From Volvox africanus (lineage: Eukaryota; Chlorophyta; Chlorophyceae; Chlamydomonadales; Volvocaceae): a stretch of 64,000 bases of DNA. The stretch is taken from contig BSDZ01000013.1 of NCBI GenBank assembly GCA_030268105.1, forward strand, positions 2,337,001 through 2,401,000. The letters are read 5' to 3'. This document shows positions 1-10,100 of this stretch, in pieces. The notes beneath the pieces are model-generated. The model was given only the letters and a program-made list of their open reading frames with translations. It was not told the DNA's origin and ran no database searches. Position 1 is the first letter of the stretch; every line of letters starts with the position of its first letter. Both the position numbers and the translations under genes were made by a program.

Positions 1-1334
1 GTTGTCCCACGGGACGCACAAATGGTCCGCAGCCGCTTTCGATATTGGGCCCTAAAGACACGCGGCGTGGCTCCGAAACCCGGCCACCAACGCACCCGGC
101 CAACTTGACGGGGCTCGGAAAGCACAAGAATAAGGTTGCAGTTGACCTCCTTTCGACTCTCGTTCCCTGAGGACGCGATCCCCACCCCTCCAAGCTGGCC
201 AGGCTGCACACGCCTTCCGCACCATCTACGCCGTCCTGCTGCCCCTTGGCCACCTATTCTGTGAGGCAGCTGCGAGGTGTAGTAAAACTGACACTACCTT
301 TCTTCCCATGTTGCAACGAGGCTGAATACAGCGTCTACAGCCCCACAGCCACATCCGTTTACAGCCACAACCTGACACGTGCTCGCTTTCGCGCGGAGGG
401 CTTACTTTCTCTCTCAGCAAGCTCCGCCCGCTTTTGTGCTGCCAACTTATCGAGGCCTGGAAAAGTGGAATTCGCGGGGAAATAGGGCAGCTGAGGGCTC
501 AGGGCTGGGTTGAAACCCACATGAAGGTGGAGAGCGGTTTAAGCGGACAATTCTCGCGCATAGCGCTCCGCCGGCAACACATGCTTCTGACTGAGGCCGC
601 AAGGTAGACTGCAACACGGCATGCTAGGAACTGCAACACTGGAGAACAACTGCCGTATGTATGCCAAAGCCGACAGGACGACTGTTTCTGGTAGCGGGAG
701 CAACAAAGCCCGAGAGCTCGCGCACCCAGCATGGAAGTCCTCGGCGGGGGCGCTTTGAAGACCGGGCGCTCGGGCCGGACGAGCAGCCCACCCGTCTCCT
801 CTGTTAACGGGTCCATCCTAGCGTGCGGTAGGAGAACCCGAGTAAGATACCCGGTCCTTCAGGCGCACGCCGGACCTCGTAGCTCTGAAAGTTTCTCAGG
901 ATACAGTGTACCGTAGACTGAGTTTGAAGGCCCCCGGAGTGTTAACTTATGCCGAACCTCGAAACATCCCAGGTAAGAAAAACTTAAGGTATGTAAGTAT
1001 GTTTTGTGCCAAACAGATATGTTCTTATGTTGGGAAAAAACTTCATTGAATTGAGTTCAGCAGATTCTGAAGCGCAGTTTCTGCACTCAAACGATTACAA
1101 AAGCATAACATATACAAGGTAACCCTTGTGTAATGCATATTGGTAAAGGTTGCAAAGGTTAGCCATGAGCTGATCTACCTGTTCATGTGCCGTGCGTCGG
1201 ACTCAGTCGAGACGACGGCCATACAATGGCAATTGGTTTCACATTTTTGCGACAGGTAGAACAATCATTCAGCAAAGGAATATGGAATAACGGAATTTTA
1301 GTTTCGGCAGGGATTTAGATTGCGACTTGTCATC
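1..1334. other. No gene recognised
   Basis: Open frames here are short and overlapping on both strands, with no recognisable domain and no convincing splice-linked exon chain. The AT-rich stretch from about 960 to 1300, just before the uS10 gene, may hold its promoter and 5' UTR, but no specific element can be named. Confidence 0.4.
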
Positions 1335-3260
1335 ATGCAATCGTCGGCGCTGCGGGCTGCTTGGGCCCTGCAGAACGCACGCGGATTGTTACCGGCAACG
1401 TTGCAACATGTCCTTTCAATTCTAGTGAATGAACCTTTTCCGACTGACACCGCCCCGTCATCAAAGTCATGCTTGAAACAAGCCCTGCATTTAACATGCC
1501 ATGCGGTACCAGACTTAAGATCGAGACCCACTGGTTTTCAAGCTCAAACTTTTACAGCTTGGGCTCGGCGCCACACAAGCACGATGTCAGCCGTGTCCGC
1601 GGCGTCCGTACCCGGCGCGTACACGCTAGAAATTGCAGTTCAGGGCTTTGAAAAGCGCTACGTTGACATGGCGTGTAACACCATCGACGACCTTCTAATG
1701 CTTGCCTTCGCGCCAAAGAGCTTCGCTGCTCTGCCCGTCGGATCGCCTTCCGACGTTGACGCGCCCGTCAACCTCGCCTTTGGCGCTATCCGGCGCCGCG
1801 ACGTGCGCCTCCCGTGGCGTCGCACGCGCTTCACTCTCTTACGCAGCCCGCATATTGACAAGCAGGGCATGGAGCAATTTGAGCGGCGCGAGTACAAGAC
1901 CGTGCTCACAGCAGCCACCAACAGCGACGTGGAGCTGCGGCGCCTACTGGAGGCTCTTAAGATTTATCAATTTACTGGGGTACGAATCCGCGTCGACATT
2001 ACCAGTGCGCAGCGGGTAGAGCTGCCGCAGGATGTACAGCAGCTCCTGGCTGGGGCTGGGGCTGGGGCGGCGGCAGCATCGGTGCAGCAAGCCCCATCAC
2101 CAGCAGCAGGCAGCGGCGGAGGCCAGACAGTGATTGGTTTGCCGACGGTCACACTGCCGGCGCCAAGAAACCCAGTGGCAATGTTCCAGGAAGAGCTCAC
2201 TGCCGTCCTGCGCGTGCTGCGACCGTTGATCTTGACTGGGTTGCAAGGGCGGCGGCGCGCGCTAGATGCAGTGCCAGAGTTTTCGTCGTGGAGTCAGCAA
2301 CAACCGAGGCAGCAGCAGGCAGAGCTCCCGCCGGCGCCAGTCACGAACGCGATGCTGACGGACAGTGATGCCGTTGCCATGGATGTGGATGTGGATGTGG
2401 ATGCAGCGGGCGGCGAGGACACCTATGGGAGGCTGATGCGGCAAAGGATGCGGCAGCAGATAGAGCTTTTGAAGGCACACTCAGCGGCGGCAGAGCAACC
2501 GGCAGCGGCGGCTTCTTACGGCCTCGATCCCGCCGTTGCGGCGGAGCTCCTGGCGCGTATTGATGCGGATCTGCTTAACACGCGTGAGGCAGCGCTTCAG
2601 GGCGCTCCGCCGCCATTGCCGTTAGGTGAGGGCGCTGCGAACACCGACGTGGCGGCAGCTGCCCCCGAGGTGGCTTCGGTGGTCACACCGCCATCTCTCG
2701 ACGACAGCAAGATGTCACCCGCTGAGTACGCGTACGCTGTACTCAAGTACGTGCAGTATGTGGATGCCTTATGTGAGGCCGCACCGGCGGAGGAGGTGCA
2801 GCGTCAGGCGGACGCGGCGCTGCAGCTGGCTGCACCGGGCCTGGCGCTGCGCTTGTTACAGCTGTGGTCTGCTGCCACCAGCGCCGAGTTCAAACAGCGC
2901 TTGGGCCTTCCACCGGCAGACGTTGAGAAGCGGATTCTGGAGGAACGGCTTCGCCGGGAAGAGATGGCGCGTGCAGCAGCAGCATTAACAAAGCCAGGCG
3001 GCGGCAGCAGTAGCGGCAGTGGCAGCGGCGCACAGTCAGATGCAGCTCCGGGAAACAGGGCGGCAGATCGGAAGAAGACGACGGTGATGGACGAATCGGG
3101 CGCGGTGCAGGCACAGTCACAGGGCCGGGGTCAGCGGCTGAGCGGCCGGGAGGGGCAGCGTATTCGAGAAGGACAGGAGGGGCGGGACAGGGCTGATGGA
3201 TCCCGACGCGGCGGCCAGCACCAGCAGCCGCGCCGCGGGCCCGGGCAGGGTCCTCGATAA
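1335..3260 (+). CDS. Mitochondrial small-subunit ribosomal protein uS10 with long C-terminal extension
   Basis: Single open frame of 641 residues from the first ATG (1335) to TAA (3258-3260). Residues about 1-90 are basic, Ala/Arg/Ser-rich and lack an acidic start, consistent with a mitochondrial presequence. Residues about 96-222 match the uS10 fold: YTLEIAVQGFEKRYVD at the start, then the mitochondrial-type core LRSPHIDKQGMEQFERREYK, and VRIRVDI at the end. Bacterial uS10 is only about 100 residues, so roughly 420 residues follow the fold. This tail is rich in Ala, Gln, Pro and Gly, includes a predicted helical stretch near residues 455-560 and ends in a Gly/Arg/Gln-rich basic segment. The tail continues in the same frame without a stop and keeps strong GC3 codon use, so it looks translated. 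uS10 sits in the head of the small subunit. Identification is from motif recognition; the role of the tail is unknown. Confidence 0.82.
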   Translation: MQSSALRAAWALQNARGLLPATLQHVLSILVNEPFPTDTAPSSKSCLKQALHLTCHAVPDLRSRPTGFQAQTFTAWARRHTSTMSAVSAASVPGAYTLEIAVQGFEKRYVDMACNTIDDLLMLAFAPKSFAALPVGSPSDVDAPVNLAFGAIRRRDVRLPWRRTRFTLLRSPHIDKQGMEQFERREYKTVLTAATNSDVELRRLLEALKIYQFTGVRIRVDITSAQRVELPQDVQQLLAGAGAGAAAASVQQAPSPAAGSGGGQTVIGLPTVTLPAPRNPVAMFQEELTAVLRVLRPLILTGLQGRRRALDAVPEFSSWSQQQPRQQQAELPPAPVTNAMLTDSDAVAMDVDVDVDAAGGEDTYGRLMRQRMRQQIELLKAHSAAAEQPAAAASYGLDPAVAAELLARIDADLLNTREAALQGAPPPLPLGEGAANTDVAAAAPEVASVVTPPSLDDSKMSPAEYAYAVLKYVQYVDALCEAAPAEEVQRQADAALQLAAPGLALRLLQLWSAATSAEFKQRLGLPPADVEKRILEERLRREEMARAAAALTKPGGGSSSGSGSGAQSDAAPGNRAADRKKTTVMDESGAVQAQSQGRGQRLSGREGQRIREGQEGRDRADGSRRGGQHQQPRRGPGQGPR

Positions 3261-5440
3261 AGAGCGTAGCCGGGGTCTAGGGTCTCTAGAGGAACTCAGA
3301 TGCAGGGATCGGGGAAATTAGGAGCGGCTTGAAAACAGAGGATTCGGTGTGGCGGGATATGTAACCCCCCCGTGGAGAAACGCTGCTGAGTTGGAGCTCA
3401 ACCAAGGCTCATGCATGAGGCAGCGAGTCCGATGCGGTGTCCCCGGCCTGGATAGGCGGACACGATTCAAGTGTCCGGCGCGATGCAGGGAAGTTGGGGA
3501 CAGCCAGCAAAGAGTTGGAACTTGACACGGAAAGGCCACATTCGGTGGACACGAATGAAGGCGCACGAACTCAACCCCCCCATGGGACCGTTATGCCCAG
3601 GGTGCGGTTGGCTGGTGCGGAAAGGCGGTTTTGTTAAGTGCCGCACCGCAGCCAGTGGTGTGTCGGGGGCACGGCAGCAGTCCTCTCGAAAGGAGAGGCA
3701 GGTGAGGCAGGAGGGCGAACTGATCCACCGGAGGCGCGCAGCTTTTGTGCAGGTGCTAGGAAGCGGGGTATAAACAGCGACTATTTAGTTCTGTGGCCTC
3801 ACTTCAGTTCGTGTAATGAGTTACGTAAGCTGTGGCTGACGGGCGGAAAGCTCACTCACCTTACCGCAGCTCCGTGCACGCACGTGGGGAGAGACAGAGA
3901 GAGAGACAGAGAGAGACAGAGACTTGTGTGTTTGTGTCCTTGTGGTTTACACGGCACTGATGGTACCCATGGCCCCGGTGCTACCAAAGCACGCAAACAA
4001 ATTAAGTGCGATACCAGTCCCGTTCGTCGTTAGCCCTGTCCAAGGGTGACCCGGTACCACCACCTTGTCGGAAGCGGCACCCGCCTTTCGAAGTCATTAC
4101 AGGCCTCGTAGAAACTCGCGCCAGATGATTTTTAGGATGACGCGTAGGAACACTCAATTACGGTAGCTCGCGCCTGACTGCTGTCAGGACAGGACACGCT
4201 GCGTGAGTGATTGATCCAGAAATGGCTTCTAAGGCCACCATCTGTCATGACGCACACTTTTGCTACACAGAAATAATGTATAAAACCCTCCTAAACCAGC
4301 ATGCAACGTCAGCCTTTTCTATGGGTACAAACCAAATTCATGCGATACTGTACAACTGTTGCAATGTGTGCACTCTCGTCCGACTCCGATTCCACAAATA
4401 TCAGGTGGCGGCAGGCCGGATGCGTGCGCGGCTTGTAAGGCCTCTAACTCAGCCCACCTGTGTATGGAGGAGGGGTACAGAGATGGTTGGGTCCTCAGGA
4501 GGGCTGCTGCATGTGACCGCCTGCGTGCGAATACAGCCCTTGCCTCCTGCCACCCCCTCCGGCAGGCCACATCCCAAACTCACGCAACGCAGCCTCCCAA
4601 TCCAGCCATACCCATCCGTTGCAGGCATTCAACACCCGCCTTCCGCACCATCTCAGGCCACCATGTATCCTTCAACGCACAAACGACGTATTTCCACGGG
4701 TCATGCTCATTTGGATTGGGAACCTGGGCTCGTTCATATACGAACGAGCAGCATGCCGGACTGCAAACACGACCAAAAATTGCATTGGACACCCAAAATA
4801 ACAACAAAATCGGAAACTGCAAAATCCCGACATTCTGCATTCCAATCCAGTTCAGTCTAATCCAAGGAAGGTTTCCGGATTAGATGCTGCGGTGCGCACC
4901 TCGAAGTCGTGGAGGCCTAAGCTAAAAGTACAATAATAGCATGAAAAAGTTGAAACCAGGGATTCTCAAACCAGTAATATGATGCACACTTCAAAACACA
5001 TACGCACACACACATCCACACGTACGTTCTTTGTGAGGGTGAAAAAAATTCTTGCCCACAACACGATCTAAAACTATGTCCGTACTCTGAAACATTGGAT
5101 TCGAGTATACATTGGATTTTCTTCTCCATGGGAAAACATTTTACCGCCCCAACAACCCTTCAGCCCAACATACCACATGGCCGCAGACCGAAGATCCTGG
5201 CCTCGCCTCTGTCCCCACCTCATGCCCCGGGAGGATTGCTCACTACACGGCGTACGACCGCAGCCTGGCGGAATATTCAACCCAAGCCGTACATCGGTCG
5301 CCCGAGCTATGGTGGGTCTCCACAGCCTCCGAACTGTTTGGCATACCGGTGGGCGAGCTGTATCTATACGTACTTGAGAAATTGGCAGTACAGGACAGGG
5401 AACTGTTAAATGTGAGGCTACCTTATGGGTCGTATTATGC
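3261..5440. other. Intergenic, no gene recognised
   Basis: There is a GA-rich microsatellite at about 3892-3923. The plus-strand open frame at 4207-4860 has no recognisable motif and is not trusted. The plus-strand frame at 5112-5498 has a protein-like composition (for example VGELYLYVLEKLAV), but no start, partner exon or family could be found for it. Confidence 0.3.
3360..3364 (+). promoter_or_regulatory. Possible TGTAA polyadenylation signal
   Basis: TGTAA is the usual poly(A) signal of Chlamydomonas-type algae. This copy lies about 100 bases after the uS10 stop codon, a plausible distance. A five-base motif is weak evidence by itself. Confidence 0.25.
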
Positions 5441-5543
5441 TTGGCGAGTTCGCTTCGGCATACAGACGACTGTAGTGTACAATGTGGCTGCGATGTAGGC
5501 ACGCACAAACATAACCTTTTCCAGGTGCCGCATCAGGCTCCGC

Positions 5544-6415
5544 AGGATGAGCTCCCTGCCAGCGCCTCTGCGAGCCGTGTCAGCGTTGAAAACAAATAGC
5601 AGAGTTTCCAATACGTCACGTACAATGTTGTACAGTCGTTGTACACGGCCCAGATCTGCGGTGTCGGGACGGGTTCCGGGACGAGCAAAGGGCAGCAAGG
5701 GCGACATAGCCGAAGAAAGCATGTTCACCGCAGAGACCTCAAGGGGTCCAGTCGATGTCGAGGGCCTACCAAGGATGAGGTGAAGGAGGCGCCCCTCCGA
5801 GCAGGCGCAATATCCCTGTGAGTGCATGTCTTCTGGGCGCATGGCCTGAATGCATCCTCACACAGCTTAAACAACTAAGGGATTTGCCTAGCAGGGCCTC
5901 GCTTTGTCTGGACAAGCGTGCCAACCAACACACACGCAAAGCCCCTATCTGTAATACGGGCCATGATTTCATGAATAAGCCCTAGCCAGAATTGTTGAAA
6001 GTTGGTTTGGTCCCGCCTAGCAGCAACCTGGCAGCGATATAGCGAGGCCGGGTACATGGCCGCCTCCACCATGCTGCGGGGGAGGGGCCATGTGCTACAG
6101 GTTGCCAACTAGCCCTACACCGGCCTGACCGATGCACAAGAAGCAGCTGTTGCGCTGCAGCATGAGAAACCAGTACTCGTTTTCATCTCCTAGCCCACAT
6201 CCCCGCATACCTTGTAGCCAAAGTCCTTCTTGATGTGTTTTTGCAGCTTCCACGCGGTGTACGCCACGGCATCATCATATCGCTCGCAACCCCTGCGGTG
6301 CTCCATCAGCCGCTTTCCATCGCGAAAACGGAAGGATGGGTGTGTGGTGGCCATGTGTGTGGTACCACGAGGAAGAAAGTTATGTTCGGTGGCAAAGACC
6401 AACACACCACTGTTG
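5544..6415 (-). CDS. Unidentified coding-like exons, minus strand
   Basis: Two minus-strand stretches read like real exons. The first runs from about 6415 to 6211. It encodes YVNSGVLVFATEHN, then HPSFRFRDGKRLMEHRRG and ends DFGYK before a GTATGC donor. The second, about 5775-5544, encodes SSAMSPLLPF, then GRVQRLYNIVRDVLETLL and RELILRSLMRHLEK before a GTTATG donor. Between them, a stretch near 6070-5890 has the frame EAAMYPASLYRCQ, but its splice phase does not join cleanly to the first exon. I do not recognise a family. The pieces may belong to one gene, to a decayed gene, or to an undescribed mobile-element protein. Confidence 0.28.
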
Positions 6416-6699
6416 ACGTACTCCAGTCAAAACCCTAGTTAGGCTTCCGTGGAAGGCTAATAAGGGCCAAGTTGATTTCAAAAGACATTTTTAACTTAGC
6501 GCAAATTAACAGTTTTGAGAAAAACTACAAAGGTTGCGTGAGCCTAGACTCCCTGTCGATAAGTTGCACGCGAAATTTGGAATCCTACAAAGTTTGGATA
6601 AACGTGTATTGATATTATAATATACTATAATAAGCAAACTTATGCAGAATCTACCTCTGCATGTGCCACCGTTGCATGGTGAAGAACTTGACTTGAAAA

Positions 6700-7101
6700 A
6701 TGCCCACTGCTGCCAACGAACGCGGGCATAGGTAGGACGAATGTAGGACCGAACAATATCATTGTTATTGTGATATCTCTTCTTGTTGAATCCGACTGCA
6801 AAGACAAGGGTTTTGAGTTACACGAGTGCGGGAAAGATTTCGGTCCGGATTAAGGCATCGTACTCTCGGTACGGCCCTCGAAAAGTTGCGTTTCAGAGCT
6901 GTAAGGTGCAATTTGTTAGGTTATGAACAATGCCTACATTCGAAACACAGTTATCAAATCTTTCTATTCTGTTTTAGCCTTGATCTCGAAGCAAGGAAAG
7001 CGGAACAGACCGTCAACCCGATAAAGATCTTATCTTCGGCAGCTATTGCAGCCCTGGGATATCGAATATATCAATATTCAACTGCCAAACGGCATAAATA
7101 A
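6700..7101 (+). CDS. Possible small single-span membrane protein, two exons
   Basis: Exon 1 is 6700-6731 (ATG to a GTAGGA donor, phase 2) and exon 2 is 6978-7101, after the acceptor TTCTGTTTTAG. Together they give 51 residues ending at TAA. The second exon carries a short hydrophobic helix (ILSSAAIAALGYRIYQY) and a basic tail (STAKRHK). This looks like a small inner-membrane or tail-anchored subunit, but I recognise no family. It lies directly upstream of UVR8 on the same strand. The phase agreement supports it; the small size and unknown family keep confidence low. Confidence 0.33.
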
Positions 7102-7185
7102 GATCCTTGCGGGGGCCAGGGCCCCCTGCGGACAAAGCGGCCGCCCTTTCAGGATTATCAGTCATATGCTTTGAATGACATAGGT

Positions 7186-10100
7186 ATGGAGGAGATTGTC
7201 CCCAGAAGCAGCGAGGAGGAGCCCTCCGTAACGGCTGTCTCTTGCGGCTCGTCTCATTCTATAGCGCTGCTCAGTGAGTTGGAGGGTATCCGAACGGGCT
7301 GTTCTATTGTGTAGATCAAGTTTTTTAGTGTTTCGTTTTGATGCAATAAGGAATTTACTTGTCATTTAATGCACGACTGGGTTGTAACGTCTGCGGCACG
7401 CATGGCGTACGCTGCACGGTGTCCGCACATGGCGCGTGCAGGCTGCGGGATTGTCACCTCCTGGGGTCGTGGTGAGGATGGACAGCTTGGTCATGGCCAA
7501 GCGGATGAATGCCTAACGCCGAAAGCCATCAGCGCATTAACGGACGCTGGGGTTGAAAACGTCGTATGCGGAGCGGAGTATACAATTGCGGTGGCGCCAT
7601 CGCGGGGGCTAATTTATAGCTGGGGATGGTAAGAAACTGGTGTTTGCCGGTGACGCGCTCACTCAGAACTGGCAATAGTCTCGGGTTTCAACTTGCACAC
7701 ATTGGGTTTCACCTAGAAGAGATCTCCACGCGACGACATTTCACATCGCCACCATTACGGGACAGATTTAATTATCCCATCACCGACTTCTATAATCGTG
7801 CCACCCGCTTACCTCCCACCCAGACATGCTGTGTCTCTTTGGGGGTTTTCCTATGCCACCCTATGCGCGTATGTCAAACCAGCCAAATGCAGGCCTTGGA
7901 CCGCCTATTTCTAAATAACCCATTGACCGCATGTCATTACACACACAACTCTTCCGGGTCGCCGCTCCACTGCTCCACTTCTCCACTTCACAGGGGTGAC
8001 TTCGGCCGCCTGGGACACGGGGATTGCAGTGATCTGTTCGTTCCGCGGCCGATTGAGTTCTTCTCGGGTCGCCCCGTGAGCCACGTGGCTTGCGGTGACA
8101 CGCACACACTGGTGGTGGCCGGGGATGGGGAGCTGTTCACTTTTGGGCGCAACCAGAACGGCCAACTGGGTCTGGGGCACACAAACGACTGTCTGTCACC
8201 GCAGCGGGTGGTGGCACTACAGGTGATGCAGGGAATGCAGCGGTGGTGATGATGGCGTATGACGTTGAGGTTGAAGGGTAGAGCTGGTGATAAGAAAACA
8301 ATAGTCCCGAGGAACCCAAACCCAAGGGGGGGGGAGTAGGGCCCTGCGCGATTATCAGAGAGTGCGTTGTGGAGTCGTGTCTGCACACACCACCCGTATC
8401 TGCAACCATTCATGAGCAAGTAGTGAGATCGCACTGCATGTTATCCGTTCGCGGGTTACATCATTTGAGGAGATTTGCCACTGCATGGGCCGGAGATGCG
8501 GAACGGGGTGTTGCTGGTTTGATTCTCTGCCCATGTTCTCGCCTTCGGAAGGAAAGGCATGAGTGGCTGTGGAAGGCAGGAGATCGGGTCTTAAGCGGAG
8601 GCACGAGTACAGCCGGTACAGCCAGAGCCCGGAGGGCAGGTTGGGTGGTCGGGACGCAAGGAAGTCGCTGACGGAGGGCAGGATGGGTGGTGGAGTAGGG
8701 CGCTGAGATGCAGGCGATGGTCGGCATGGGGGGGAACGTCGGACTGCGGGCTGTGGGAGGGATCAGTGGATTCGTTGGATTGGGCCTTCCGGTGGCCTAA
8801 GTGGTTACGTGGGGCGCCTGGTCACTGGGTGATGGGGACGCAAGGAATGGGAAGGAACGAAAGGATCTGTGAACGGGGAAGGCAATGGAGGGGGCAGTGG
8901 GGTTTGGCTGGTTTGCAAATGCGGGGAACATAAACGTGTAGCATCCGAACAGCATGTCAAGGGTTGCGGTTGAAGATATTGGATTGATCCACGCAGGTGT
9001 AATGGTAAAAGTAAAGCCGGGGTTGTCATGTCCACGGCCCCACTATCATATGTGATATGCCTGACATTACCACCTCAGGGAGAGAAGATCCTCAGCGTGG
9101 CGTGCGGCTCTGAACACTCTCTCGCGGCAACGGAGAAGGGCACGGTGAGAGGGGGCGGCCTGGCGTATTCAAATTGTCATTCAGGCATGCATTAGTGGCT
9201 TCTGATTGATATAGAGTTCAAAGCTTTGGGACGGAGTTGAATGCTGGTTGGAGCACTTAGGGTTTGCTATCTCTCTGCCCTTGGTATAATGACCTTTGGG
9301 TGCTGATAGGGGAGGACATCCTTCGGGCAGCGGGAGATATAGCCTGTTCCTATGCCTTTTCGCCAGTGGCCCCTTATTCCGCCACCTGATATGCTCTGCC
9401 CAACTTGGTGTTTGCGAAGAATGTCATTTGCTTCTTTCTCAAAGGGCCCAAAGGCTCCACCGGCCCTTTCCTGGTGTAGGTGGTCTCGTGGGGCTGGGGG
9501 CGGTACGGTAACCTAGGTGACGGCGAGTCTCAGGACAGGTGAGGTGGGGCCAACTTCAGCAGTCTGAGTGCGGGTGGGATAAGGTGTTGGGAAAAATGAG
9601 GCAGTGGGAAAAGTGAGGCAGTGGGGAGGAGACTGAGCCATTGTGTTGCATGAGGTGACAGGGAATCGAACAACAACACGACGATGATCGCGGCGACGAA
9701 ATGAAAGACGCACATGGCTAAGCCCTGTGCCACTCTGCAAGGGCTGCAGTAAACGTCTCCCCTCTGCCTTGTGGCCAGCAGCGGAGCAACGTGACCCCTC
9801 CACACCTATCCCCTGACCGTCCTCAGGTACCTCCCAACCCGCGTCGTGGGCCTTGAGGGCGTGCGTATGGTGTTGGCAAAGTGTGGCTGGCGACACAGCG
9901 CCGTGGTTTCGGAGGACGGCCGCGTGTTCACGTTCGGGTGGAGCAAGTACGGCCAACTGGGACACGGAGACCACGTGTAAGCTGCCTAGTTGTGAGGGCT
10001 GGGCTTTGCTGCATCCACATACAGGTGCAGCACTTTGTGTGTATAAGCTCGGATGGATGGGTTGACTGCTCAATGCCGCCCACATTGGATTTCGCTGTTC

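Noticed and set aside
4207..4860. 217-codon plus-strand frame
   Set aside because: Composition is rich in His, Thr and Cys without a domain, and an overlapping 174-codon frame in another phase is just as open, so neither looks selected.
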